The position numbers and the translations under genes are program-made. From contig JAZAYU010000204.1 in the NCBI GenBank assembly GCA_038501625.1, forward strand, positions 312,001 through 376,000: a DNA stretch of 64,000 bases, given 5' to 3'. Every line of letters begins with the position of its first letter. Within the stretch, counting starts at the first letter, position 1. Shown here piece after piece: positions 11,490 through 24,104 of this stretch. This stretch comes from Corbicula japonica (taxonomy: Eukaryota > Mollusca > Bivalvia > Venerida > Cyrenidae). The notes under the pieces were generated by a model. The model was given only the letters and a program-made list of their open reading frames with translations. It was not told the DNA's origin and ran no database searches.

Positions 11490-12275
11490 GAAATTTTACT
11501 ACTGCAGAACCTGGAAAACAAGTATGTAAATAAAGTTGAGCCTATATTCGATTATTGTTTTTTATGCTCGTATATTTAAGCCGTTAAATATGCGCTTAAT
11601 TTTGATATGGACTTATAGCTTAGACTGACCGACTGTAAGATTACATTTTGATACAAAATGGCACTAAAGGATTTAATGTACCATCATACACATCTAACGC
11701 ATGCATCGTATATTAATTGATACACTCTAACTTTAAAGCGGAAAGACATGTTAAAAAATACATGTACTACACTCAACCAAAGTTCTAATTGGTCATCAAT
11801 TGTCTTTGTAATCTGCATTGATTGTTTTCTTAAATGAATCCAATACTATTTACTTAGACCAAATTAGAACAGTCTTTAATTGAAAGGGAGGTAATTTTAA
11901 AATTAGATACTTTGAAGGGGATTTATTTAAACAAATGTGCTGTTGATTAATAAGGTTTTATTTTTTCTACAAATGAAGGGTCCTATTAAAACAAAACAAG
12001 AAATTAAGAGCATGTTTGCTTGACCTTTTCATGCAAGAAATGCATTTTAGCAAAATTAAGGATAACTCTCGCCACACCGTTCCAAAGTCAGTTATTACAA
12101 GACAAAAGTTGTAGACTGTTGTTGGCATATGATCCTAACTAAAGAATGAATTCAATGTCTTTCAAATAAAACTAGAGCTATCACTGAATCTGATTAATAC
12201 CCCCGCAATACTGCTTTGTCAGAGTATACAGAAATGATGTTTGCATCTTTCATGGGTGAAAGCTGAAAAATATTG
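11490..12275. other. No gene recognised
   Basis: Intronic AT-rich sequence without coding signal or clear repeat structure. Confidence 0.35.
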
Positions 12276-12284
12276 AAATACTGA

Positions 12285-12400
12285 AAATTTGCTGGGGGTC
12301 CAGGGTGCCGCCAGGGCCCCCGGTAGGTCCAGGGCAAAGTCATGGTGGGGAGACAAGGGGGTCGAAGCCTTCCGAAGCTTCTGGAAGATGGCAATTTATA
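12285..12400. repeat. GC-rich island, probable repeat fragment
   Basis: An abrupt GC-rich block in AT-rich sequence, containing GGGGGTCCAGGGTGCCGCC and GGGCCCCCGG. Reading frames on both strands cross it, but the composition and lack of splice context suggest a fragment of a dispersed repeat rather than an exon. Confidence 0.3.
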
Positions 12401-12994
12401 TACCATTGGGAAGCCATTTCTTAAGTGAATTTAAGTTGTTTTTGAAACACAAAATTAAGACATCTGGAGGCATGGGTTTATCATTTATTGTCATTTATCT
12501 TAATCAACTATGCCTCTCAATTCAGTGAAAACTCTCCATAAACAAAAATTATAGAACATCGTGAATATTTTCAACAATTATGAAATTGACGGTAGTTGTT
12601 TATTTCTGCTGTTGTTTTTTTTTCTATAATAAAATCTCCAATTAGACATTAAAAGGGCAATCAAAGCAATTTTCTCGTTTGAAATTTATTTTAGAATTAT
12701 ATGATTGCTTTCAATTTAAAAGTTTGAATCATTATTATTTTAAATACTGTTTGTCACGGGGCAAATGATATTGTCAATAGTGGGAATTGAACCTGTACCA
12801 AATTAGATAGATACCTTTATTTTCTCCCCGTGGGAGAGCATAGCATATTTACAATATAACCATACAATTAGAATTACAAAAAGAGAAAGAAATATTACAA
12901 TTCTCTCATAAAGGCTTAATTAACACCGTGATGAGTTAACCACATATGTAGACGTTATCAGCTTGCAATTATTAAAATAAATAATAACAAGAGG

Positions 12995-14970
12995 TGTTTG
13001 TCAAACACAAATGCCCCCCCTGACGTGCAAGTGATATCTATTAGCATTGAATTTAAATTTTTGGAAATTTAGAGACTTTTGTAAGCTTTAGCAATGAAGG
13101 GTACCAGTCATGAAAGCAATTTACAAGACGGTGGAACTCCTATATATCAATAACCAGGTCATCCAATGAGAGGATTACATTTACCTCGACAAACATAAGC
13201 GCGTGTAGATTAACCTAGTCTAACACAAAGGATTTTATTGTAATTTAAATCAAATATTCGCTATTGGCGGAGATATAGTAGCTCTAGTGTTATGTCAATT
13301 CCGGTAATGTGCAGGCTTTAGTGACCATCCATACGAAACCAAAGCATTTAATAAACACAAGTGAGTGATAATCAGTGCCTATTTATGACACGGCATATAT
13401 TGAAATAGTTTAAAATTAATGTTATGGATCATTAATATATATCTTTACTTGAAATTGTCATGGGGAAAAATAATCACAACTTTACACTGAGAAGTATTTT
13501 ATTTTATTATACAAATAAACATAAAAACGTTGTCTAGTTATTGATCGAACAAGGTTTTTTGTTGTCAAGGCCACCGTGACCTTGACCTTTGACCTACTGA
13601 CCCCAAAACCAATAGGGGTCTTCTACTGGTCACGACCAACTTCCACACCAAATATGAGGTCTGTATCACAAAGCGTTGTCTAGTTATTGATCGGACAACG
13701 TTTTTGTATGCAAAGGCCACTGTGACCTTGACCTTTGACCTACTGATCCTAAAATCAATAGGGTTCTTCTACTGGTCATGACCAACCTCCACACCAAATA
13801 TGAGGACTGTATCACAAAGCGTTGTCTAGTTATTGATCGGACAACGTTTTTGTATGCAAAGGCCACTGTGACCTTGACCTTTGACCTACTGATCCTAAAA
13901 TCAATAGGGTTCTTCTACTGGTCATGACCAACCTCCACACCAAATATGAGGACTGTATCACAAAGCGTTGTCTAGTTATTGATCGGACAAGGTTTTTGTG
14001 GTCAAGGCCACTGTGACCTTGACCTTTGACCTACTGACCCCAAAATCAATAGGGGTCTTCTACTGGTCATGACCAACCTCCACACCAAATATGAGGACTG
14101 TATCACAAAGCGTTGTCTAGTTATTGATCGGACAAGGTTTTTGTGGTCAAGGCCACTGTGACCTTGACCTTTGACCTACTGACCCCAAAATCAATAGGGG
14201 TCTTCTACTGGTCATGACCAACCTCCACACCAAATATGAGGACTGTACCACAAAGCGTTGTCTAGTTATTGATCGGACAAGGTTTTTGTGGTCAAGGCCA
14301 CTGTGACCTTGACCTTTGACCTACTGACCCCAAAATCAATAGGGGTCTTCTGCTGGTCATGACCAACCTCCACACCAAATATGAGGACTGTATCACAAAG
14401 CGTTGTCTAGTTATTGATCGGACAAGGTTTTTGTGGTCAAGGCCACTGTGACCTTGACCTTTGACCTACTGACCCCAAAATCAATAGGGGTCTTCTACTG
14501 GTCATGACCAACCTCCACACCAGATATGAGGACTGTATCACAAAGCGTTGTCTAGTTATTGATCGGACAAGGTTTTTGTGGTCAAGGCCACTGTGACCTT
14601 GACCTTTGACCTACTGACCCCAAAATCAATAGGGTCTTCTACTGGTCATGACCAACCTCCACACCAAATATGAGGACTGTATCACAAAGCGTTGTCTAGT
14701 TATTGATCGGACAAGGTTTTTGTGGTCAAGGCCACTGTGACCTTGACCTTTGACCTACTGACCCCAAAATCAATAGGGGTCTTCTACTGGTCATGACCAA
14801 CCTCCACACCAAATATAAGGACTGTATCACAAAGCGTTGTCTAGTTATTGATCGGACAAGATGTGGTCTACGGACCGACATACCGACCGACATACCGACC
14901 GACCGACCGACCGACATGTGCAAAGCAATATACCCCCGCTTCTTCGAAGGGGGGCATAATAATAACAGAC
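12995..14970 (+). mobile_element. Hairpin-ended tandem-repeat element, 146-bp units
   Basis: It starts with AACAAGAGGTGTTTGTCAAA and then a C-run. About nine units of 145-146 bp follow (AAAGCGTTGTCTAGTTATTG marks units at 13670, 13816, 13962, 14107 and on), then a CCGA microsatellite (14875-14915), then a hairpin (TACCCCCGCTTCTTCGAAGG) near 14931. Units are nearly identical, so expansion is recent. Each unit contains TGACCTTGACCTTTGACCT. The architecture fits pearl/Helentron-type non-autonomous elements; no protein is encoded. Confidence 0.75.
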
Positions 14971-14974
14971 TGAG

Positions 14975-15765
14975 TGTGAGTCTCCTTAAGTTTAAGGAAA
15001 CATACCGAGGGCCCAGTTAACAATCTATACCGTCACCAAGCCATCGGTAAGCACATAATCATTCTAACACGTTGAAAAAAACAACAACTAAACGTCCATA
15101 AAGTATCATCAGCATATTCTCGAACACTCACAGGACGAAACGAAATTTAAGTGAGAGTATTTATAAAGAAATTTGCCGAAAATATTCTCAAAGTTAACAT
15201 TATTATGTAAGCAGCTGATTAAGTGTCTCAATAACGAAATGAACTGTAACATCATAATTATCTGATACAAATTTAAGGCCACCGACAATCGGTATTTGAT
15301 TGCAGTTATTTTTCTTCATAAATTTAAAGAAAGATGAAAAACTATATTGATTAATAATTATAAATGATAAAATAAAAATAGCATTTCTGTCGTATTGAAT
15401 AAATGCACAATCATGGTGAACTTTATTCAAAATGATATTGTTGCTTAACAATTTGCATTCTGGACAATTTCCGGGTAGTTATTCTAACATTAATCATGCA
15501 CATACTACTTTTTACATAACCAGCTAGAATTATTATAATACCTTCTTTACTCCCTGAGAATGCAATTGTTTGACCGATTAAAGAAATTCTAAAATATATT
15601 AGATCCCCTAGAGCTATTTTATTTGGTGCAGCGACAGATAGGTCCTGAGTTCATTTTAAACATTTTACTGTCACCAAATATGTCAAGATGATTATATCTA
15701 TTACTTGTTGGGGGTAAGTTCATTACCCAGTTTAAACATGTTATTATTTAGGCTAGTTGCATTGT
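14975..15765. other. No gene recognised
   Basis: Intronic AT-rich stretch. The minus open frame at 15203-15451 shows no family signature. Confidence 0.35.
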
Positions 15766-15768
15766 ATG

Positions 15769-16062
15769 TTATAACGGAAGCATGGTACAAAAATCGTCAC
15801 TTTTCAGAGTAATTTTTAAATATGTCAACCATTTTCTGTAGTTCTGACTTAGAATACGAAAGTGGATCGTATCATTCGCAAAATTTGCATAAAAGTTATT
15901 GATGCAACAACCCAGACCACTTTCCTGTAATTCATTTGTAAGGTTATTTATGAAAAGGAGATAAAATATGGCAGAACTTATTCCACCATGTCTGCCTGGT
16001 TGTGGACGAGTTTTTGATAATTTTATCTCTTTACGTCTGTTAAGCACTATATTTTCATGCAC
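15769..16062 (-). pseudogene. LINE reverse transcriptase scrap
   Basis: The minus frame contains GRHGGISSAIFYLLFINNL, the region before the catalytic box of LINE reverse transcriptases, followed by FANDT where active enzymes have FADDT. One catalytic aspartate is therefore replaced. Only about 100 residues remain, so the copy is dead. It shares no obvious stretch with the two larger LINEs in the window. Confidence 0.7.
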
Positions 16063-16154
16063 ATTTTAAAACTCGCTGGTGTTAGAGAAATCGCTCGATA
16101 TTTATCAGGGTTATCTGTTACCTCCCTTGTGAAGTGTGACAATGACTGCCTTTT

Positions 16155-17560
16155 TATACCCCCGCAAACGAAGTTTGAGGGGGTATATAGGAGTAAGCTT
16201 GTCGGTCTATTGGTCGGTCGGTCGGATTCTTCGTTTCCGGATGATAACTCATGAAAGGCTTGACAGATGTAAATAATTTTTGGTAAACATGTGTAACATC
16301 ATAAGATTCAGGTCAAGTTCGATTTTGGGGCTTGTGGGGTCTGTGTCAAGGTCATTGTTACTCAAAATAGAAAAATGCTTTCCGAACGATAACTCCTGAA
16401 AGGCATCAAATATTTCAAAAATGTTTGGTACACAGGTCACAAGATACAGGTCAGGTTCGACTTTTGGGCTGGTGGGGTCAAAGTCAAGGTCAGTGCTACT
16501 AAAACTAGAATTTAAAATGGTTTCCGGATGATAACTCATGAAATACTTCAAAGATTAAATCGTTTTTGGTGACACAGATGTAACATCAGAAGATACAGGT
16601 TAATTTGAACTTTGGGGCCTGTGGGGTCAAGTCAAGGTCACTGTTACTTAAAATAGAAAAACTGTTTCTGGACGATAACTCATTAAATACTTCATAGATT
16701 TAATTATTTTTGGGACACAGATGTAACATTACAAGATACAGGTAAGGTTTCTGTGGGGCCTGTGGGTTGAAGGTCAATGTCACTGTTATTTTAACTTCAA
16801 AACTTCATTTCCACTCAGTAACTATAACTTGGAATGAGATTCTTGAAGAAAATTTGGTTTATTGGTGGTTTCTGTAAAGACGACTTTTTGAATTGAAAGT
16901 AAGGCCTGTGGGGTCAATGTCACTGTTACTATAATATTAAAACTGTATATGCTCAATAACTGTAGTTCGGAATGAGATATTGTGATGAAAATTGCTATAT
17001 AGGTCGTGTCTGTGAAGACGAAACTTGGTAGTGAAAACGGGCCTGGTGGGGTCAAGGTCACTGTTCGCTGTTACTAAAAATAGAAAAATGGTTTCTGGAT
17101 GATTTCTTATGAAACGCTTCACATATTTTAACATCTTTTGGCACACAGTTGTTAGATAACATTAAAGTAAAGTTCACTGTAAGTTATTAACATTCAAACC
17201 GCTTCTGCTCAATATATTTTGAAGGAATGAGATATTGTGATGAACTTGCTGTATATGTGGCTACTTTGAAGACGACACTTTGGATTGAAAGTGGGGCCAC
17301 TGTGGTAAAGGTAACTGTTACTAAATTTTAGGATAGAAAACCTTTTTATGATTTATTACTTTAGTGAGGAATGAGAAATTGTGATGAAACTTTCTGTTTA
17401 GATTGCTTCTTTGAAGACTGCTTGGGATTGAAAGCAGGTGTGTGGGGTCAAGGTCAAGGTCACTACTACATGTGTCCATGTTTCTAGTGTTAGTTACATT
17501 ATGCCATTGATTCTAAGAATTTCCTGTTCAAGTATCAAGCACACATGTGGGGGTATTTAA
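16155..17560 (-). mobile_element. Hairpin-ended tandem-repeat element, reversed
   Basis: It begins with a hairpin (ATACCCCCGC...GAGGGGGTAT, 16157-16187) and a GGTC microsatellite (16208-16225). Degenerate repeats of roughly 150-210 bp follow, each with a phrase like GGGGTCAAGGTCACTGTTACT and GATAACTCATGAAA. The right end is GTGGGGGTATTTAATC near 17546. Hairpin and microsatellite come first, so the element lies opposite to the one at 12995-14970. The short minus frames across it are repeats, not genes. Confidence 0.65.
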
Positions 17561-17564
17561 TCAC

Positions 17565-19195
17565 ATTCAGTGATAATTCTCGTTTAACGATTCATGAATT
17601 AACTTTACTTTTTCAACAAAGATGAATATAAATATGATAATGGATCGCAGATTCGACCTTCACCAAATATAAAATTTTCATTTTAAACCATGTCATACCC
17701 ACAAGCCTTATTTCTTTTACACGACTTAAGGGCATCTTTAACGTCTTGTGAAGATACAGTTACGTATTGTGATAAAACGGAATTTCGAACAGCTTCATTA
17801 AGCATTCTTTTTTGTTGGACTATATAAATTTTAAAAATATAATTGCCATTGATTTTGTTATCTATTTCTTAACCAAATGAATTATTTGATTTTTTCGAAT
17901 AGCTCAGGAATACAAGTAGGAAACTTGGATTCACGAAACCTAAAGAATGGATTTTCCACACTATAATGATATTTATTAAATACTCCGAAAATATAATTAA
18001 TGTAAGAAAAATCATGAATTAATTAATTATAACTATTGTCACAGAAGGATACTTACACTAATCAGAAAAAAAAAACTGTTATTATGATCAGTTACTTCCC
18101 ACTATTAACCAACCGTTTCTCTTTATTTATTGATACCCCCAGAATAGTGACATAAATAACATGTTTGTTAATTTCGTCTGCCAAGGAACAGTCATAAGAG
18201 AACATGTTTAAGTACAATATTGTTGTGATGGAGGGTTAAAAATGATAAATATTTCAGCATTTATAAAAGACTAAAACACTTGGCTAAGAAGATGCGTTTC
18301 AGGAGGAGTCTGAAGAAATGTATTGATAGAAACAGTTGTTAAAAAACTTCGTAATCATTGCGGTAAAGCTATGTTGCCAAAATTGTTCCAATGTTTAGTG
18401 AACATGAAGATTATAAAAGCTACGTACGGTTTTCTATCGGCCAGTCAAAAAACGAGTAGGGTACTTCGTAGGATTTGTTTATACCTGAAACATTAAAAAA
18501 CGCATTAAATACTTATTAAACGCATTCGAGGGCGAAATTGTTATAAAAATACAAACAAGTGCTGTAGAAATTAAAGTCAGTTTGATATAATCACATTCTT
18601 TGCTGTTCTGCCAGCGAGAATAAAGTCGTTTTTTTGAACAGATACCCTCAAACGATTTTCCCAAAAACCCAAGACATGAAAGTTAGATTTGTGCAAGATG
18701 GATACCGCTCCTTTTTACTTCAGAACAGAAGTACGTGCTGAAATGTGCCAGCGATGCTGCCGAAATTCAAAAACAAAGACCCACTGAGGTTAAAAAAGAC
18801 TGTCACGGGTGATGAAACGACGTTCTATGTTTTTTTGGCATAGCTGTCTAACTTGTTTTTTATTTATCAAAGACTTATTGTAAATAATACGCGTATACAT
18901 GTGTTAGACAAAAGGTACCTTACATTGTGTTATCAGTAACATATTTCTCATGAAGCATTTACATTGATGTTTTGTGTTGCTTTAATTTTGTGTAATTAAA
19001 TTGTAGGTATTAGACCTCAAAAGTGTTTCCTGTATAAACTTAAACATGACAAATGTTTGAAGATAAGCAATCAAAGCAGGTACCATTTTGATCAAACGGG
19101 TCAACTTTTTTGTTTTTAAAATGTTTGTACTGTCCATTTCCAGCACGAACAGTATACTTATTAATGAACAGATATCCTAATCCACCATGAAACCG
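17565..19195. other. No gene recognised
   Basis: Intronic. A minus frame at 18479-18664 has a hydrophobic stretch and a possible CAG|gtataa donor, but no good acceptor, and its phase does not fit the surrounding exons. Confidence 0.35.
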
Positions 19196-19199
19196 AAAC

Positions 19200-19510
19200 A
19201 CTCTTTCCGCTCATTGCTTTTTTTTTCGTTTTGGGCAAACCCATTCTTACAACTGGGGACCATTCGCCGCCGAACATGGAATGGTATTAATCTGAAAATA
19301 CCACATTTATGGTTCAATGTTCATCGCCAATGCATATCGTTTGTGATTGATAAAATTGTACTGTTTAGTGGTGTTAATATTGAGTTGCGCTCCGGAGGGG
19401 CTTGGCGGCGTGGGCAGTCATATGGATTTCCATTGCTTCCCATGGACAGACTCAATCAAACCGAGCCTTCAATACAATATTTTCATATTTGCCGTGTTCG
19501 GTGCCTTAAA
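19200..19510. repeat. Dispersed repeat, GGCGGCGTGGGCAG family
   Basis: The longest second copy of the family seen at 1540-1790. It shares AACATGGAATGGTAT-like, TTGTACTGTTTA, TATTGAGTTGCGC and GGCGTGGGCAGTCATATGG phrases and the CAAACCGAGCC...CAATATTTTCAT tail. Overlapping plus frames here are by-products. Confidence 0.6.
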
Positions 19511-20057
19511 AGTTCCTTTTTATATATTATGTACTTCTGTCTGAACTTGAAACCTGTTTTACATTATGCCGTTTTATAATAAAGCTATTATTTTTATATA
19601 CTGCATACCCAAACCTAAATTTTCTCAAATCAGTGTGTACGAGAAAGCATGCCATGTACTACGTTATTTTCTGGCCGTATTAGCCATCACATGACACTTC
19701 AAAATACCATTTAGTGTCCGCACTTGTCTAGCACGAGTAGGAATCTCCGGTAATGTATTTTTGAGTCATTCGCTTGTTGCGTTTTCCATTGTCTTAAATC
19801 TGGCAAAGATGTGTTATGTGCTTCGCAAAATAATCACCGAATCCGTTATTCAAGCATGCAAATCATATAGTGGAAATGTGCTACATCCTGACTCCTCATT
19901 ACGTTTTATTGCTTACTATTAGTATTATAGAGGTGGTCCGGAATACAGGAACAAGTTTTCTTTGCATTTTGAGCCTGAGCCCAGATCATTTTGAAACTGG
20001 AAATTTCTCTGAAATATTTTTTAAAATATAACAATAACACTGCTAATATTGAGGTAC

Positions 20058-20223
20058 CTTCCGCTGCTGGCTCGTGGTCATCGAGTATTTGGATTGCGTC
20101 TTTTAATGTTTCCTCTATTTGTTTCAGTGCTTTAGATGTCCATTCTCTAACATTTCCTTTTAGTATTTCATTCATACCCCTGATTAATTCTGATGTGCTG
20201 GCTTTGTAAGTGTTTGACCTCAG
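20058..20223 (-). CDS. Coil-like exon 3 of the CXorf38-like gene model
   Basis: The exon follows an acceptor (TTATTATAACAG) at 20224 and ends at GAAG|gtacct. It gives 55 codons plus one base, phase 0 to 1. The residues are rich in E, K, L and I with helical spacing (REWTSKALKQIEETLKDAIQ), like the charged helices that follow the HEPN-like region in related mollusc proteins as I remember them. It accepts the phase 0 end of exon 2 and hands phase 1 to exon 4. The donor is only moderate. The ATG at 20175 is internal and unlikely to be a start. Confidence 0.62.
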
Positions 20224-20759
20224 CTGTTATAATAACAGGTAAATAAATATATTGATTTTATATTCTATGAAGTAATTGTACAAAAAATGCTAAAATAGCA
20301 CTGATATAAGATCGAACATGTTCAGTGGCGTCTGTATGTCGGGGCAGACATTACGGTTAAGTGTTTGCCCGGGGAATGTCTTACACGTTTAAGCTCAAAT
20401 GTGATTGCATCAGAGGGCCTCTTTTTGCAGGAATAACATGTCAGGAAAAGCAACGAAAGTAATTTCGTCCATAAATCTTGTTTGTTCGTGCCTATATCTT
20501 GTCTGATGGAGGTCGACTAGTGCCAGAACAGCGGAACAGATGTATATTTGTGGCACCGTATTAACCGAGTTTAAAATAGGGTCTCTTCGGTTAGAGAACA
20601 GTATTTTTTTACAAGTAACTACCTCATGTTTATGTTTGAATAGATGGATTGTAGAACATCACACCAATGTATGGTTTTCTAGGAATTTAGATGATAGAAA
20701 CCATGTTTAATGGACAATGAATATTTGAAATTTAAAACCTATTGGAATTGGAAATACTT

Positions 20760-21300
20760 TGTTTCAATCTTCATAATGTTCCTTTTTAAAACCATTTGAA
20801 AGGAACATAACTCTTACAATTATGAAATAGAAGTTGTCATTTTTATTGTGCAGATGGTTATGTTCATGCAGATGATATATTCCAAGTATTAATGTAATAG
20901 AACAAGTACTTTCAAAGTTATAGGCAACATTATGTTTCGTTTTGAAGTCATTTAAAGGGACGTGAGTAAACCATATTGAAACCGGAGTTATCAATCTTGT
21001 TTTCAGAGATATCTTTGTTTTTGCAAATGATATATTCCTAGCATTTGGTTAATAGGACAAGGAATTTCAATGTTATCGGAAACATTAAGTTCGATATTAA
21101 AGTCATTTGGAAGGGGCATAACAAAAATAATATAACAGGAGTTACCATTCTTGTTGTCGGAGATAGCTGAAGTTAATACTAAGGTCAATTACTTACAAAG
21201 TAATAGGCAACATTTAGTTTTACATTAAAGTTACGGGACTACTGGACAACACAGTCGCCAACGCAGCCACCGCCGCTGGACGATAGGATCCTACGTGTCT
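20760..21300 (+). repeat. Degenerate tandem-repeat element
   Basis: Three diverged units of about 180 bp share CATTTGAAAGGAACATAAC-like, GATGATATATTCC-like and TAGGCAACATTA phrases. The right end has ACAACACAGTCGCCAACGC and a small hairpin (CCTGCAATTGCAGG, 21301). Probably an old relative of the other tandem-core elements. The minus frames at 20764-21188 are repeat by-products. Confidence 0.5.
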
Positions 21301-21309
21301 ACCTGCAAT

Positions 21310-23735
21310 TGCAGGCGACACAATAATAAGCACTGTTGTACACTAAATTTAACATCATTTAAAAATCGAAACAAAAATGTTTCGAAACAATATGTTGAGC
21401 GAGCATATATATTGCACGAAAGAAAAATAAAACATTTTGTCGAAATTGTTCAAGATAAAAAAAAAACAATTATAACATACATGTATCAGCGTGTCCCTGT
21501 AAAACTGTTTTTTTTCTGCCCCACTCTGGACCAGTGACAAACTTAATTGTTGAACATATACTGTATCTTTTAGAATATATCTACAGCTTGGTTATTGTTG
21601 CTTTCTAACACATTTTGACACAAAAATGTGTTTTACAAACTTATAGATTTTGTGTTCTTCCAAATCAATTAATAAGTTGTTTGCAAAAGATGAATTACAT
21701 TAAAGGAAAACTAAATAAATCCGATTAAATTTAAACGCTACAAAAGTTTGCCTTAATTTAAACTTCAGTGCAGTCATTTTGTTAAATATTGAGGCAACAA
21801 TATATACCCCGATTATATTCCCATATACAAAAAATGTTTAAACTCATCGAATTGTTAAATTCAAACCAAAAATAAACATTAAATAAGTAAGCATTGCATC
21901 AAGGCTTTTAAACTAAGGAATGAATCTATAAACATTTAGATATATATTTACATTTGCTTCTGTTGTTAAATAGTTACGTTGTAAACAACCTATCAAATTA
22001 ATTGTTTGTAATTATTTCATGATGAACACTGTCACAACAATTTCAATTGTTTCAATGTATGTATCTCACTGCATGTAATTGTATTTTGTTCATGTATGAC
22101 GATGAGCTTATATGCTTAAGTCGAAATAAAATTTCTGATCTGTTCTGTAAAAATGTCGTGCTAATGACAACAAGCTTTTTTGTAAAGCTAAAACTTGTAA
22201 AATATTCAATATCAAACTAAACACCACAAGCAATATACGAAAGAAGAACCCGTTTGGATACCGCATTTGAATAGTCAGTGGCAAAAGCATTTACCGCTAG
22301 GGATTTCTAGAGTACATCAACCTCAAACTTGACCCAAAAGGTTCTTTTATGAACAAACAAATAAAAGTTGTATTGGTAAAATAACTCCGACCAACCAATC
22401 AACTAGAAATGTTGCACGCAAAAGCCCACAAACATATAAAACATAAGAAGCTAATCGAATTGTCGAGAAAAAGGGTGGGAAATCAATGACCTCACCGAGA
22501 CCTGAACCCCTAGAGTCAAAACAGCAAGAACGCGGAGGCAGGTTAAAGAAAGAGATTAAGCCCCTAGGTTCTTCTACAAAAAATATCTGTAATAACTACA
22601 CAATTGCCAACTAAAAACACATTATGCAGTTACAATAATGATTGTTTTAACAATTGTGTTTCTATTTGGTGTCTTGTATTTATAACAAATGGCAAGTGAT
22701 TCAGTACTAATATCATAATAAGATACAGCAGATTCAACACTTTTTGTATTTCATCCTTTCAAACAGCGTAATACCATTTTTATTTTCACTTTTTTTCACA
22801 GTAGTACCCAAACGCCGATTAAATAACGAATGAAAACGTTTAGAAAACGGGTTAAAATATGGGTATATGTCTTCAGGCATAACGTTATAAACAATTATTT
22901 TGGTGCCATTTATGCAAGTTTTCTGTCTAAATAACGCATATTGTGCGCTAAAAGTAAAAGCAATTATATATGTTCACTTATGGCTTCGCCACCTTAAATA
23001 CGAACTCCGGAGCTCTCACGATGAAATAAATTTCGATCTTACACTGGATAAAAACAAAAATCCCCTATATTTTAAAACAAAACTCGGAAGGTCTATAAAA
23101 TCTACTCCTTCATTAAAAAATAATTTTTTAGAATTGTCCTTGATTATCAGATTTCAGGTCAATGTGTGGCGTGAGAACTTGACGAGTGTAACACTTAATA
23201 ACACTTGCATCTTCATAAAGTGAATGAGTTATGATGACTATGTCGTCGTCTGTCTTATGTAATTTCTGTAGACTTATATAGAAGAGAAGTCAACCGTAGA
23301 ATGATAGCATGTATGCCGAATTGTGAATTGTTTTAAAATAATTCGAAGGTCTTGAATGAAACAAATAGTAAGTGATTTTCTTGAATGTATTTCAAGCAAT
23401 TGAAAACAAAAGATTGGATGTTTAAAATGTGTCTTTCTGATAAACATTATCATTTAAACCAAATGGTTAAGGAATTTGAAGATTTAGAATCAGTTTATGT
23501 TCGGAAATGAGCCTGGCCACGATTTTAAATGCTCTTGATGCATCGCTATCTAAAGTATGTTTTTTTCTACAGGTGGAATAAGACCATTTTATAAACAGTG
23601 TCCTAATGTTTCAAATGTTGATATAATAGTTTTTTAATCTTGTTACTATTTCAAATGTTATAACAGTGCTGTCCAAAACGTCATTGTAAAACCGTCATGT
23701 TTGTCCAACATACTGAATCTCATAACTGATTACAA
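21310..23735. other. No gene recognised
   Basis: Intronic AT-rich sequence. The longest frame (22900-23223, plus, 107 codons) has no recognisable domain and no convincing splice context, so it is not called. Confidence 0.35.
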
Positions 23736-23739
23736 ACAA

Positions 23740-24045
23740 TAATTATGTTAAGCATAGAAATAAATGGTTTGATGACCCATGTAAAGAACTGAAAAGGGAT
23801 TTTTTGAACAGTAAACGAGTATATAGAATAAATAAAAACGAAGAAAATTTAAAAAAGTGAATTTAATAAAGCAAAGAGAAAAGCTAGAAGATTATTTAAA
23901 ACAAAAGAAAATGATTTTTTTTCCAAAAATTAGCAAACATTCACCTGGATCTTTTTGGAAGCAAATAAACTCATATAAAAATAAGAAAAAGAATATAGAG
24001 TCTAACCTTGAAATTGAAGATTTTGTTAATCACTTAAAAATATCA

Positions 24046-24104
<59 letters not shown>

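Noticed and set aside
13540..14870. CRISPR-like regular repeats
   Set aside because: Units are contiguous near-identical 146-bp tandem copies without unique spacers, in a eukaryotic mobile element.
18479..18664. Possible transmembrane exon of the minus-strand gene
   Set aside because: No convincing acceptor, and its donor phase (0) does not fit between exons ending and starting in phase 1.
22900..23223. 107-codon plus frame
   Set aside because: No start context, splice sites or recognisable motifs; could be chance in AT-rich DNA.
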